A stretch of 58,042 nucleotides of DNA from Chloroflexota bacterium (GCA_012799995.1 JAAZKE010000002.1:1-58042); one strand, 5' to 3'; shown: positions 1 through 8,964, counted from the stretch's first letter. The notes: generated by a model from the sequence alone, not told the origin. Program-made: numbers and translations.

Positions 1-2
1 CG

Positions 3-1097
3 ATTTATCGCATCATTCGCCGTATTAAACTGAAATATTTTTTCACTGCCATTTATTTGCTGATTTTTGCGCTGGGGTTGTTTTCTGACAGCAACTTCCT
101 GGCAATTGCTTTTGACGCCTCCGGCACTACAACTGGTTCGCTCACAGTTCCATTCCTTTTGGCAATGGCGAGCGGCGCATCCGCGATGACGCGCAGCCGC
201 CGAAAAAGCGAGAGTGACAGCTTTGGATTGCTGGGCATCGCATCAGCCGGAGCTATCGTGGCTGTGCTGGTGATGGGGCTGTTCAGCGAATCGCAAACTA
301 CGGGCGGTATTTTGCCTGTGGTGGAACCTGCGCACCCCAATGCGATTCTCAATTTTTTATATGCCATTCCGACCACGCTGGGAGATATCCTGTTTGCGTT
401 GACACCGATCCTGGTGATCTTCCTGATTGTCAATTACTTCAGCCTGAAACTATATCGTGAAGAAATGGTGCGCATCGCGCTTGGCGTGGTTTATACGGTT
501 TTCGGATTGGTGCTTTTCATGGCAGGGGTCAACACCGGCTTTATGGAAGCCAGCCGCGCTATCGGCGCCCAACTGGCAGTCAACGGGCAATACTGGGTAT
601 TGTTTCTGGTAGGACTTGGATTTGGGCTGGTGACGATCCCTGCTGAACCGTCGGTGCATATTCTGACGCAACAGATTGAAAGTGAGACGGCCGGTTCCAT
701 CAAGGCATTGCGGGTAATGGTAACACTGGCGATTGGGGTGGCTCTGGCGGTGGTGTTATCGCTGATGCGCATCCTGATACCGAATTTGGAATTATGGCAT
801 ATCCTGCTACCGGCGATGATCATCGCTATCTCTCTTATGTATATCATCCCGGACATTTTTGTCGGGATTGCGTTTGATTCTGGAGGTGTCGCCTCGGGTA
901 CGATGACAGCGGCTTTCATCTTGCCGTTCGCCCAGGGTGCAGCGCAGGATATTGCTACAGCGGATGTATTAACAGATGGTTTCGGTGTGATTGCTCTGGT
1001 GGCAACAACGCCGCTGATTGCGTTGCAGTTGTTAGGGTTAATTTATAAGGTTCAGTTAAAACGGTTACATCCCGCGCAAAAGGAGAGTCGCTCATGA
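3..1097 (+). CDS. DUF1538 family multi-pass membrane protein, 5' end cut by window
   Basis: The reading frame is open from the first bases of the window, so the true start lies upstream. A TTG at 57 is only an internal codon. About 364 residues are visible. They form repeated hydrophobic helices with glycine- and serine-rich turns: a 'DASGTTTGSLTVPF' motif near the beginning and a related 'DSGGVASGTMTAAFILPF' motif near the end. This shows the internal duplication typical of DUF1538 proteins, which are inner-membrane proteins of unproven transport function. The stop codon overlaps the next gene as ATGA, so translation is coupled to the PII-like genes. By analogy with amtB-glnK, this pairing suggests a transporter gated by PII-like proteins. 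That role is inference. Confidence 0.85.
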   Translation: MYRIIRRIKLKYFFTAIYLLIFALGLFSDSNFLAIAFDASGTTTGSLTVPFLLAMASGASAMTRSRRKSESDSFGLLGIASAGAIVAVLVMGLFSESQTTGGILPVVEPAHPNAILNFLYAIPTTLGDILFALTPILVIFLIVNYFSLKLYREEMVRIALGVVYTVFGLVLFMAGVNTGFMEASRAIGAQLAVNGQYWVLFLVGLGFGLVTIPAEPSVHILTQQIESETAGSIKALRVMVTLAIGVALAVVLSLMRILIPNLELWHILLPAMIIAISLMYIIPDIFVGIAFDSGGVASGTMTAAFILPFAQGAAQDIATADVLTDGFGVIALVATTPLIALQLLGLIYKVQLKRLHPAQKESRS

Positions 1098-1798
1098 TCA
1101 ATATTGAATCTGCTGTTCATAAACAGTTTATCCTGCTGTGCGCGGTCGTCGATAACCATCAGGGCAGTAATCTGATGAAATTTGCCATTAAACAGGGGGC
1201 AACTGGCGCCACCTGTTTTCGTGGCGTGGGGACAATCACCAGCCGCATGCTCAAATTGCTTCGACTGGATGACATCACCCGCGAAATTGTGCTGATTGTT
1301 CTGCCGAAAGAATCTGAAGAATCGATGATGGATCAATTGACCGCCAAATTCAACATGGAAGACCCCAATCAGGGAATTTTGTTTTCGATGGAACTGGCAG
1401 CGGTACTGGGGTTCTCCAAAACGCCCGATGATATCTATATCGATAAGGAAATTGGTGAGCCAAAAGAGTCGCCGGATTATGCAGTTGTAATGACTGTGGT
1501 AGATCTGGGCATTGGCGATGAAGTGATGGCTCTGGCAAAAAAGGCCGGATATACCGGGGCAACGATTATCGACGCCAGGGGAGCGCCAAGCGCAGCCAAA
1601 CGCTTCTTTGACATGGAGATTGAGCCCCAAAAGGATGTGGTGATGATGGTCACAGAAAAATCCAGGTCGGATATGTTGGTTAATCTAATTACCGCTGCAC
1701 TTGAGCTGAACCAACCCAACAGCGGCATTGTGTTTTCGGTTGATATCAGACGGGTGGTCGGGTTGTACAATTCAAAAAAGGGGAAAACCAATGGCTAA
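1094..1798 (+). CDS. Tandem PII-like signalling protein (two PII-type domains)
   Basis: The protein has 234 residues in two similar halves, about 5-112 and 122-228. Each has the PII-like beta-alpha-beta pattern with a 'GATGAT..RG' or 'GYTGATIIDARG' turn where canonical GlnB/GlnK carry the start of the T-loop. Each half ends in a 'GI(L/V)FS' strand followed by a short tail. The uridylylated Tyr of classical GlnB is not evident. The start ATG lies inside the DUF1538 stop (ATGA) with AGGAGAG just upstream. PII-family proteins are soluble trimeric sensors of nucleotides or small metabolites. Here the obvious partner is the membrane protein encoded immediately before. The fused double domain is less usual than a single one. 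The effector is unknown. Confidence 0.8.
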   Translation: MINIESAVHKQFILLCAVVDNHQGSNLMKFAIKQGATGATCFRGVGTITSRMLKLLRLDDITREIVLIVLPKESEESMMDQLTAKFNMEDPNQGILFSMELAAVLGFSKTPDDIYIDKEIGEPKESPDYAVVMTVVDLGIGDEVMALAKKAGYTGATIIDARGAPSAAKRFFDMEIEPQKDVVMMVTEKSRSDMLVNLITAALELNQPNSGIVFSVDIRRVVGLYNSKKGKTNG

Positions 1799-2105
1799 GC
1801 AGGCGATATTTGTCATTGTTCCGGGTGGAAAAGCGGAAACAGTAATTCAGGCTGCCGAATCTGCCGGTTCCAGCGGTGGTACGATCATCCACGCGCGTGG
1901 GCGGGGAGAGGTAGCAAGCTCATTCCTTGCTATTGAAGTGGAACCAGAGCGCGAGATTGTGATGATCGTCGCGGAAGAAGCCGAGATCGCCAAAATCAGC
2001 AAAGCGATTTACCGGGAAATGGATCTCAATATCAGAGGGCAGGGCTTGTTATTCGTTCTGCCACTGGCGCGCGTTGAAGGATTGGCTTCCTTATCCGCGG
2101 ATTAA
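1791..2105 (+). CDS. Single-domain PII-like protein
   Basis: The protein has 104 residues starting 'MAKQAIFVIVPGG'. I chose the ATG at 1791, which overlaps the previous stop by 8 bases and follows a GGGGAAAA tract. The frame is open further upstream, but that stretch is the neighbour's coding sequence in another frame. It has the PII-like turn 'GSSGGTIIHARGRG' and ends in a 'GLLFVLPLARVEGL' strand, matching the individual halves of the preceding protein. It is the third gene of a coupled DUF1538-PII-PII operon. The stop lies directly against the stop of the convergent DJ-1 remnant with no spacer. Confidence 0.8.
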   Translation: MAKQAIFVIVPGGKAETVIQAAESAGSSGGTIIHARGRGEVASSFLAIEVEPEREIVMIVAEEAEIAKISKAIYREMDLNIRGQGLLFVLPLARVEGLASLSAD

Positions 2106-2429
2106 TCACGCAAACGGATCATCGTTCATATCCCGATTCCAGCGATATTCAGCGTAGGCAGCGATTGCCTGCGCTTTTTCTTCACTGAAACGGTCAGCGA
2201 TAAAATCAAGCGTCATATTCATTCCCGCGGAAACTCCGGAAGAAGTATAGAATTTTCTCTCTTTCTGCCAGCGTGCCTGACGAACCCACTTCACATTTTT
2301 GTTGAGGGAAGTTACCCAATCAAAAACATGCTTGTTCGTAGTAGCGTGGTTTCCATCTATCAGGCCGGTTACCGCCAGCAAAGCTGAACCGGTGCAGACG
2401 GTAAAAACCGTTTTATCTTGTTTACTGTT
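2106..2429 (-). pseudogene. DJ-1/PfpI family protein, C-terminal remnant
   Basis: About 105 residues match the C-terminal half of DJ-1/PfpI (ThiJ) proteins. The nucleophile elbow 'VCTGSALLAVTGL' is present, followed by 'DGNHATTNK' and the 'SSGVSAGMNMTLDFIA' segment. The N-terminal half is missing. Upstream on the minus strand the frame runs into the 3' end of the ferric-reductase-like gene, and a TGA at 2451-2453 closes it. There is no ATG or ribosome site in front of the Cys motif, and the first usable start (TTG at 2381) lies after the catalytic Cys. I read this as a deletion remnant fused to the end of the neighbouring gene. Confidence 0.7.
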
Positions 2430-2431
2430 GC

Positions 2432-3805
2432 TTAAGCCATTTCGTAAAATTCAGGCCAGCGGTTCTTTTTATCGATCCCCATGCGCTCAAGCGATTTATT
2501 GACAATGGTGACCATTGGCAACGGCCCGCAAACGAACACATCAAAGGCATCTTTGCTTTTTGGGAAGTGGTTACGCAGGGCCTCTTCAGTAATGGTCCCC
2601 TTTTCAAAGGCTGGATCGTCCGTTTGTTCGAGGATGTGAATGACATCCAGATTGAGAACCTTGGAAATTTCATTCAATTCGTCATAAAAAAGGATGCTAT
2701 CGCGGTCGCGGCTACCGAAAAATACTACAAAACGACGCTTGTCCTTTCGTGAAGCCAGCGAGCGCAGCATACCCATTACCGGTGCGATACCAATACCGCC
2801 GGCGATCATTACAATCCCTTCGTTACCCAGTTTGTAAGGGTCGAATATTCCAAACCAACCCTCCACATAAACCGTTTCTCCGACGTTCAGGTCTTTGACA
2901 GTTGAGGTGAAATTCCCCAGGTCACGGATGGCAAAGCTGAGCCGATTCTGATTGGTGTCATCAGACGTGATTGAGAAGGGATGCTTCGAGAATGAAAATG
3001 GCGATTGGCGTACAGAAATCCATGCGACCTGACCGGACTGATAGGGAATTGGGCGTTGGTCAGGCTTCCCGGCAAATTCCAACACGATTTCCGTGGCATC
3101 GTTGTTCATCACATTCACCTCGATAATCCGGTACGGTTTGCCGAGCTGGCGGACAGGACTGACGATGCGTAGCCACAGGATGCTGAACCCGCTGAAGGCG
3201 GTGATGATAATGTAGTACCAGCGAATCCAGGGCAAGGCAGTGTAATAATTCACGCCGAATACGTGGATCAGCCCAAATACTACCACCGCGATTGCGAAGA
3301 TGGAATGGAAAAACTTCCAGACGTCGTAGTCAATATGGAATTCCTTTCGGAAATGGGCAAAGCACACCATCAAACCTGCAATTACCAATGTAAAGACTGC
3401 GCTCTTCATGTAGAACGGATAGTTTTTGAATACATTCAGATAACGACCGATTCCGGGGTTATTAATCCAGAGTGCAGCCAGGTGAAATGTTGAAAGAAAG
3501 AACCCTGCCGTGGTGTATTTGTGATGGAAGGTATAAACTACATCCTGGTTGAAAGCTTTGGTGACCGGTGGAAGCCTGTTGATCGGAACCGACGCCAAAA
3601 TCATCAGCGACAAGCCCAACAATCCTGCGAAAGAGCCCAGTTCACGCGGCCAGCTGCGCCAGGTACCGTTGGTGGTATTGGAGATGGCGATGAGAATTAC
3701 TGGGAAAAGAACCGCCAGGAAAAATATGCTGAGAAGAATTTTCTGTTTGGTTCTCAGCATGTTAATGTAAGCACGTCGTGCGGAACGACTCGCTGCTGCG
3801 TTCAT
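2432..3805 (-). CDS. Ferric-reductase-like flavocytochrome (FRD transmembrane + FAD/NAD domains)
   Basis: The protein has 457 residues. Six or so membrane helices (about 20-215) carry His pairs in 'YTFHHKYTTAGFFLSTFH' and 'FFHSIFAIAVVVFGLIH', the usual ligands for two stacked hemes. An FAD-binding FR-type domain follows ('HPFSITS'), then an NAD(P)-binding domain ('MIAGGIGIAPVMGMLRSL', 'VFVCGPLPMV'). This is the COG4097 'predicted ferric reductase' architecture: electrons move from NAD(P)H through FAD and heme across the membrane to a metal ion or another acceptor. AGGAGA sits just upstream of the ATG. A 26-codon hydrophobic ORF lies directly upstream on the same strand. The substrate cannot be read from sequence. 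Confidence 0.88.
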   Translation of the reverse strand: MNAAASRSARRAYINMLRTKQKILLSIFFLAVLFPVILIAISNTTNGTWRSWPRELGSFAGLLGLSLMILASVPINRLPPVTKAFNQDVVYTFHHKYTTAGFFLSTFHLAALWINNPGIGRYLNVFKNYPFYMKSAVFTLVIAGLMVCFAHFRKEFHIDYDVWKFFHSIFAIAVVVFGLIHVFGVNYYTALPWIRWYYIIITAFSGFSILWLRIVSPVRQLGKPYRIIEVNVMNNDATEIVLEFAGKPDQRPIPYQSGQVAWISVRQSPFSFSKHPFSITSDDTNQNRLSFAIRDLGNFTSTVKDLNVGETVYVEGWFGIFDPYKLGNEGIVMIAGGIGIAPVMGMLRSLASRKDKRRFVVFFGSRDRDSILFYDELNEISKVLNLDVIHILEQTDDPAFEKGTITEEALRNHFPKSKDAFDVFVCGPLPMVTIVNKSLERMGIDKKNRWPEFYEMA

Positions 3806-3844
3806 AGTTCTCCTCTTAGGTTAAGGTCTTTGTATGCCATCAGT

Positions 3845-3925
3845 TTATTTGCTCTTTCTGATAAAAAAACCGGCAATAACAATTAATATCAGAAAAAAGA
3901 TGCCGATAACGATCATTGAATCCAC
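3845..3925 (-). CDS. Tiny single-TM peptide upstream of the ferric-reductase-like gene
   Basis: This 26-codon frame starts at GTG (3923-3925) with GAGG about 7 bases upstream, or at an internal ATG (3914-3916) giving 23 codons. The product is one hydrophobic helix ('MIVIGIFFLILIVIAGFF') ending in 'IRKSK', which is a membrane anchor with a positive inside tail. The gap to the reductase start is 39 bases, in the same direction. Small helices of this kind can be accessory subunits of membrane complexes (KdpF and CydX are examples). No family match is claimed. Chance hydrophobic ORFs of this size do occur, so confidence is moderate. Confidence 0.4.
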   Translation of the reverse strand: MDSMIVIGIFFLILIVIAGFFIRKSK

Positions 3926-4071
3926 AAATATACCTCGCCCTTTATTTTAATCGAAATTGCCAGCCTGTTAGAGGTTGCCTGAAAATTTACGACTCCTTTA
4001 AAAATCAGGGTGAAAACAAAAATTTAACAGCTTTATAATCAAAACAGAGATCAAACCCAGGAGAGATTTTC

Positions 4072-4782
4072 ATGAACGAGGTAATTGAGTTTTTAGACCT
4101 TTACAACAAGCTCGAACAGGTATTGAAAGGAAGGGGCAGCTATTACAATGACCGTTATGAGAGCCCAGTCTTGCGCTATCAGAATTCAGCTGAAGGGAAA
4201 CGCTATCGTGAAGAAATCGAAACAATCCGGGCTGTGCGAAATCTGCTGGTTCATGTTCCCCTGATGGATGGCACCAACCCGGTAACGCCCTCTCCGTCTT
4301 TGAACGCAAAATTGCGTGAGATTGTTAACTCAGTCCAGAACAGCAAAACGGCGATTGATCTCAGCACTTGGGCGGAGCACCTGATCACTGCCACGTTGGA
4401 CAGCAACGTCTATGATGTGATGCGAACAATGGAATCAAAAGGTTTCTCGCATGTTCCGGTAATGAACCATGACAGGATGATGGGCGTCTTCAGCAAAGGC
4501 ACTTTTTTTACCTACACCATCAGCAAAGGATTCAATAGTCTTTCACCTGATATAACGCTTGCAGCCATGCGTGATCTGCTGCCGGTCCGCAATCACAGCA
4601 GCGAATATTACGAATTCGCCGCCGAAGATACTTCAAAAGAGGAAATTGTTCAGCGCTTTGATGTCAGCTATAAGCGCAATCGCAGCCGCCTGGCAGCCAT
4701 CTTTGTGACCAGAGATGGCAATCCAAATCAGGAGCTGCTCGGTATGATCACGCCTTGGGATGTGCTTGGCGACAAATCATAG
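4072..4782 (+). CDS. HEPN-like N-terminal region fused to a CBS-domain pair
   Basis: The protein has 236 residues. Residues 1-95 are helical and contain 'RNLLVH' (Arg56, His61), which fits the R-x4-H motif of HEPN domains. Many HEPN domains are RNases or RNA- or nucleotide-binding modules. Residues 105-235 form a CBS pair ('VYDVMRTMESKGFSHVPVM...MMGVFSKG' and '...LAAIFVTRDG...LLGMITPWDVLG'), which usually binds adenine nucleotides. AGGAGAG lies 7-8 bases before the ATG. The gene stands alone between the reductase (divergent) and clpC. A nucleotide-sensing function is plausible. RNase activity is only a hypothesis. Confidence 0.7.
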   Translation: MNEVIEFLDLYNKLEQVLKGRGSYYNDRYESPVLRYQNSAEGKRYREEIETIRAVRNLLVHVPLMDGTNPVTPSPSLNAKLREIVNSVQNSKTAIDLSTWAEHLITATLDSNVYDVMRTMESKGFSHVPVMNHDRMMGVFSKGTFFTYTISKGFNSLSPDITLAAMRDLLPVRNHSSEYYEFAAEDTSKEEIVQRFDVSYKRNRSRLAAIFVTRDGNPNQELLGMITPWDVLGDKS

Positions 4783-4840
4783 TTGCAACTTCCGCGCTGC
4801 CGATTCACATTGGCATATTTCTTGCGATAAGCCCTGTGAA

Positions 4841-4883
4841 TTGAGGCAAATCTTACGCGGTTCTAATAAGGACAACGTAAGAT
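4841..4883 (+). promoter_or_regulatory. Candidate clpC promoter inside an inverted repeat
   Basis: A TTGAGG box at 4841-4846 and a TAATAA box at 4864-4869 are 17 bases apart. An exact 8-bp inverted repeat, ATCTTACG (4850-4857) and CGTAAGAT (4876-4883), brackets the -10 box. This is the right geometry for a repressor operator. A second inverted repeat, GAACTT/AAGTTC, lies at 4892-4897 and 4911-4916, and the palindrome AGTTGCAACT at 4781-4790. No CIRCE or CtsR consensus is visible. Confidence 0.4.
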
Positions 4884-4962
4884 AGTTGTACGAACTTCCG
4901 CTATCGAATGAAGTTCATTTGAGCGTGCAACTTATCAGGCGGGGTTTGGAGGATTAGACCAT

Positions 4963-7398
4963 ATGATGAGATTTGATCGATTTACTGATGATGCGCAAGA
5001 CGCAGTTCAACGAGCTGTTGAAATCATGCAGCGTTATGGGCAGCACCAGATCGATGCCGAACATATTATGTTGGCGCTGATTGAACAGCCCAATGGCAAT
5101 GTTTCAAGAATTCTGGATGAGTTGGGAGCGCCCATTTCGGTTTGCGTGAACCGGTTGGATTATCAGATTCGAACGACATCCAAATCCAATATTTACAGCG
5201 GCGGATCAGGTCTGTTGTTCATTACTCCAAGCGTCAAGGCGATCATCGACCAGGCTTACAAAGAGGCCAGCATGTTAAAGGAAGATCAGATTTCGACTGA
5301 ACATCTCTTCCTGGCGATCTTGAATGAGAAAACCAGTTCTGTCTACAAGATGCTGGAGGAGACGGGAATCACACGGGCGAAAGTCTATGAGATCGTCGTC
5401 CGCATGCATCAGGACAGCGCTACCCGGGAAAAGACCGGCAATCCCCAGTACAAGACGCTGCAAAAATATTCGCGCGACCTGACGCAGCAGGCAAGGGAAC
5501 ACAAACTGGATCCAGTCATCGGTCGTGACGTCGAAATTTTACGCATGATGCAGGTGCTGTGCCGCCGTACCAAGAACAACCCGGTGCTGATTGGCGAAGC
5601 AGGCGTCGGTAAAACCGCAATTGTCGAAGGGCTGGCGCAGAAGATCGCTGAGAATGACGTGCCCGAGCTGTTGGCCGGCAAAAAACTGGTTTCGCTCGAC
5701 ATCGGCGCAATGGTTGCCGGTTCCAAATTCCGCGGTGAATTTGAGGAACGGCTCAAATCGGTGATTGATGAGGTGCAGAAATCGAATGGCGAAATTATCG
5801 TCTTCATCGATGAACTCCATACGGTTGTCGGCGCAGGTGGATCACAGGGAGCGATTGATGCTTCGAATATGCTGAAACCGGCGCTCTCACGCGGGGAACT
5901 GCAGTGTATCGGCGCAACAACGGTGGACGAATACCATAAATATATTGAAAAAGATTCAGCGCTGGAGCGGCGTTTTGCTCCTGTTTATGTGGAGGAACCA
6001 TCGCAGGAAGTGACGCTGGAAATGCTGCGCGGGCTCAAATCCCGTTATGAGCAGCATCACAAAGTTATCTTCCGCGAAGACGCGCTCGAGGCGGCAGTGC
6101 GGTTGTCCTCGCGCTACGTCAGCGACCGAAAACTGCCGGATAAGGCTATCGACCTGATCGACGAGTCAGCTGCGAAATTGCGGGTGGCGCTGTTCAGTCT
6201 GCCCAGCGAGCTGCGTACGTTGAAAAAACAGATCGACAAGCTGATTGAAGAGGAAGAGACCGCCGGCAACGAACGGAATTATGAAAACGCCGCCAAAATC
6301 AAGGCTGAGCGGTTGCGAATTGAAGAAGAATTCGCCGAAAAACGTGATGCCTGGGAGCAGGAACATGAGCTGGACGAATATATCGAAGTGGATGACATTG
6401 CCACGGTCGTTGCTCAATGGACCGGTATCCCTGTCAACCAGATGATGGAGGATGAAGCAGACCGGTTGTTGAACATGGAGAAAAAGCTGCAGGAACGCAT
6501 CATCGGGCAGGAAGAGGCTGTTAGCGCAATATCTGATGCGATCCGGCGGGCGCGTTCCGGCTTGAATGATCCCAAACGACCGATCGGTTCGTTCATTTTC
6601 ATCGGGCCCTCCGGTGTCGGCAAGACTGAGCTGGCAAAGAGCCTGGCGGAATATCTGTTCAATGATGAAGACGCGCTGGTTCGTATAGACATGAGCGAAT
6701 ACCGCGAACGCCACACCGCGTCGCGCCTGTTCGGAGCCCCTCCCGGATATGTGGGCTATGAAGAGGGTGGACAGTTGACGGAGGCGGTCCGTCGTCGCCC
6801 CTACCGTGTGATTCTGTTTGACGAAATTGAAAAAGCGCATCCCGAGGTTTGGAACTCAATGCTCCAGATTCTGGATGATGGACGGCTTACCGATGGACAG
6901 GGACGGGTGGTTGACTTCCGCAACACGGTGTTGATCATGACCAGTAACCTTGGCACCGAATACATCAGCAAGAGCGGTACGCTGGGATTTATTGGTACTT
7001 CCGAGAGCAGCGCGGAACGCGAATCAAAACTGAAAATCGACAACGCACTGAAATCAACCTTCCGTCCTGAGTTCCTGAACCGCATTGATGAAATCATCAT
7101 GTTCTCGAAACTGACGATTGAGGACATGGAAAAGATCGTCGATATTCAGATGAACGAGATTCAGGGACGCCTCATCCAGAATGGCATTGCCATCCGGCTG
7201 GATGAAGAAGCGCGCAAATGGCTGGCGCAAATCGGATCGGATCCGACTTTCGGAGCGCGGCCGCTACGTCGGGCGCTGCAAAAGTTCATTGAGAGCCCGA
7301 TCTCTTCCAAATACCTGGCAAGGGAATTAAAGGAAGGCGATAAAGTCCTGATCCGGAAAATTGAAGGCGCAGAAGAGCTGGAGTTTGTGAAGGAATAA
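4963..7398 (+). CDS. clpC: ATP-dependent Clp protease ATPase subunit ClpC
   Basis: The 811-residue AAA+ unfoldase has an N-terminal Clp repeat domain (about 1-145). The first AAA+ module carries Walker A 'GEAGVGKT' (from about 211) and Walker B 'IVFIDELH'. A UVR-like motif '[19 protein letters not shown]' follows (about 436-454). The second AAA+ module carries 'GPSGVGKT' (about 548) and '[14 protein letters not shown]', and a D2-small domain follows. The UVR motif and the short middle region mark ClpC, not ClpB. It unfolds substrates for ClpP in protein quality control and regulated proteolysis. The ATG is preceded by GGAGGA. It is first in a cluster with a PH-domain membrane protein and def, with a 3-base gap to the next gene. 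Confidence 0.95.
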   Translation: MMRFDRFTDDAQDAVQRAVEIMQRYGQHQIDAEHIMLALIEQPNGNVSRILDELGAPISVCVNRLDYQIRTTSKSNIYSGGSGLLFITPSVKAIIDQAYKEASMLKEDQISTEHLFLAILNEKTSSVYKMLEETGITRAKVYEIVVRMHQDSATREKTGNPQYKTLQKYSRDLTQQAREHKLDPVIGRDVEILRMMQVLCRRTKNNPVLIGEAGVGKTAIVEGLAQKIAENDVPELLAGKKLVSLDIGAMVAGSKFRGEFEERLKSVIDEVQKSNGEIIVFIDELHTVVGAGGSQGAIDASNMLKPALSRGELQCIGATTVDEYHKYIEKDSALERRFAPVYVEEPSQEVTLEMLRGLKSRYEQHHKVIFREDALEAAVRLSSRYVSDRKLPDKAIDLIDESAAKLRVALFSLPSELRTLKKQIDKLIEEEETAGNERNYENAAKIKAERLRIEEEFAEKRDAWEQEHELDEYIEVDDIATVVAQWTGIPVNQMMEDEADRLLNMEKKLQERIIGQEEAVSAISDAIRRARSGLNDPKRPIGSFIFIGPSGVGKTELAKSLAEYLFNDEDALVRIDMSEYRERHTASRLFGAPPGYVGYEEGGQLTEAVRRRPYRVILFDEIEKAHPEVWNSMLQILDDGRLTDGQGRVVDFRNTVLIMTSNLGTEYISKSGTLGFIGTSESSAERESKLKIDNALKSTFRPEFLNRIDEIIMFSKLTIEDMEKIVDIQMNEIQGRLIQNGIAIRLDEEARKWLAQIGSDPTFGARPLRRALQKFIESPISSKYLARELKEGDKVLIRKIEGAEELEFVKE

Positions 7399-7401
7399 AG
7401 C

Positions 7402-8337
7402 ATGTCAGAGGGTGATCCCCAGGATAAAAGCATGGAGCCAGTCGAGGAGAACGATCCACAGCGCAAGCGCAGGCTGGTCAAACTGATCATCGCTGTTTTG
7501 TTGCTGGCATGGGTGATTGTCCTCAGTTCACAATTGTTGGGAGGGTCCAGTGTTTTGTGGCTGGTGATCATAGTTGCTGTTCTCATATTCGTAGTGGCGG
7601 CAATTTATATATTGATGGACTGGAAGGTAGAACGCACACCGCGGCGACCGCGTTCCGCAAATCTTTCGATGAAACCGGCGGTATATTACGTCAGCGAACA
7701 CCTCCCCAGTTCCTTCAGCTATGTTCGTGAAAAAAAGCCTGAACCGGAAGATCTGCCTGAGTCCAAAGATCGGTTTGAGTTCGAGGGTCGGGAAACCTAT
7801 CAGGCGCACTGGATGCTGTTTGTAAAGCGCAGCTGGCTGGTATTTGTGTTGCTGGGTTTGCTGGGTGCGATGGCGATCGCCGGCAGTGCCGGAAGGTGGC
7901 AGATTTTCGAGGTGGCTGGGGTAAAGGTGTGGTTGATGCTGGCAATGGTGCCGTTGATCCTGCGGATAGTCTATGTCTTTATTGACTGGGCGAACGATTA
8001 TTATCTGATTGAGCAGGACAGCGTGGTGGATATCACCCGCCATCCTTTTGCGCGCAAAGAGATCAACCTGATTCCGATCAGCAAAATTGAAAGTGTCCAG
8101 TTCAGAAAGAACGGTCTGGCGCAGCTGTTGATGAATTATGGCACACTGCGCATTCAGGCAGGCGAAACATCGATGGATTTCGAGTATGTTCCCAACCCGG
8201 AAAAACTGCAGCGTGTAATTCTGGATCGGGTGGAAGCCTACAATCAACGTCAGCGCCAGAGCGAAGAGGAAAAACAACAGCTGTTCATCGATCATCTGGT
8301 GACCGCGTTGCGTCAGAATGCACGTGAGCTTGAATAA
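7402..8337 (+). CDS. Membrane protein with bacterial PH domain
   Basis: The protein has 311 residues. A charged N-terminus is followed by two helices (about 30-75), a soluble stretch, two more helices (about 135-195), and then a bacterial PH-like domain (bPH_2/DUF304) containing 'YYLIEQDSVVDITRHPF' and 'ISKIESVQFRKNGLAQLLMNYGTLRIQ'. The C-terminus is a Gln/Glu-rich helix. Proteins of this type are membrane-bound with unclear roles; some are linked to envelope stress. It starts 3 bases after clpC, so the two are almost certainly co-transcribed. No catalytic motif is visible. Confidence 0.75.
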   Translation: MSEGDPQDKSMEPVEENDPQRKRRLVKLIIAVLLLAWVIVLSSQLLGGSSVLWLVIIVAVLIFVVAAIYILMDWKVERTPRRPRSANLSMKPAVYYVSEHLPSSFSYVREKKPEPEDLPESKDRFEFEGRETYQAHWMLFVKRSWLVFVLLGLLGAMAIAGSAGRWQIFEVAGVKVWLMLAMVPLILRIVYVFIDWANDYYLIEQDSVVDITRHPFARKEINLIPISKIESVQFRKNGLAQLLMNYGTLRIQAGETSMDFEYVPNPEKLQRVILDRVEAYNQRQRQSEEEKQQLFIDHLVTALRQNARELE

Positions 8338-8401
8338 GATCATGTAAAATAGGGAAAAATGGTTCGGAACGGAAGGTGTTCCCGTTTCTGGGAGTGAACG
8401 G

Positions 8402-8947
8402 ATGATTTTGGATGTAAAGACAATTGGGGCGCCAGTCTTGCGACGAAAAGCAGCGCCGATCACCAAGGCAGATAAGACAATACGCGCCCTGGCAGCGAAT
8501 ATGCTGGAAACGATGCATGAGGAGGGCGGCGTTGGGCTGGCTGCACCACAGATCGGTCAGTCGATTCGCTTGATTGTGGTGGAATACCCACAAGATGACA
8601 CGGTCGAAGATTCCCCGCTGACGACTTATAAGCTGATCAATCCGGAAATCGTGTGGAAGTCCGAGACGCTGGTGAAAGGTGTAGAAGGCTGTCTGTCGAT
8701 CCCAGGTGTGGTGGGAGAAGTGGAACGGGCGGAGTCCATCAAGGTCAAAGCGCAGGGAATCAGTGGTCGAAAGACTGAAATTACAGCTTCAGGTTGGCTG
8801 GCACGTATCTTTCAGCACGAGATCGATCATTTGGACGGTATCTGCTATATTGATCGCGCCGAAAAAGTGTGGGAGTTATCGCAGGAAGAAGGTTCGGATT
8901 CAGCCGAGCCGGGTGATGACGAATCGGTCAACAGCTGTAAAGGGTAG
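8402..8947 (+). CDS. def: Peptide deformylase
   Basis: The protein has 181 residues with all three deformylase motifs: 'GVGLAAPQIG' (43-52), 'EGCLS' (metal ligand Cys97) and 'HEIDH' (His139, catalytic Glu140, His143). It removes the formyl group from nascent N-formyl-Met in the cytoplasm. A Glu/Asp/Ser-rich tail of about 25 residues extends past the core. It follows the PH-domain gene by 64 bases. The formylating partner fmt is in the same window but far away (29419), not in the classic def-fmt pair. Confidence 0.95.
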   Translation: MILDVKTIGAPVLRRKAAPITKADKTIRALAANMLETMHEEGGVGLAAPQIGQSIRLIVVEYPQDDTVEDSPLTTYKLINPEIVWKSETLVKGVEGCLSIPGVVGEVERAESIKVKAQGISGRKTEITASGWLARIFQHEIDHLDGICYIDRAEKVWELSQEEGSDSAEPGDDESVNSCKG

Positions 8948-8964
8948 CAATTAGGTAAATACAT

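Noticed and set aside
4783..4962. CIRCE or CtsR site before clpC
   Set aside because: Neither the CIRCE arms (TTAGCACTC) nor the CtsR heptad consensus is present; only unrelated inverted repeats were seen.
6166..6840. 224-residue antisense ORF inside clpC
   Set aside because: It lies opposite conserved ClpC coding sequence, has no ribosome site and no recognisable domain. It is a shadow of GC-rich codons.
7528..8466. 312-residue antisense ORF across the PH-domain gene and def
   Set aside because: The plus strand has clear domain motifs and gene spacing. The antisense product is His/Gln-rich low-complexity with no family features.
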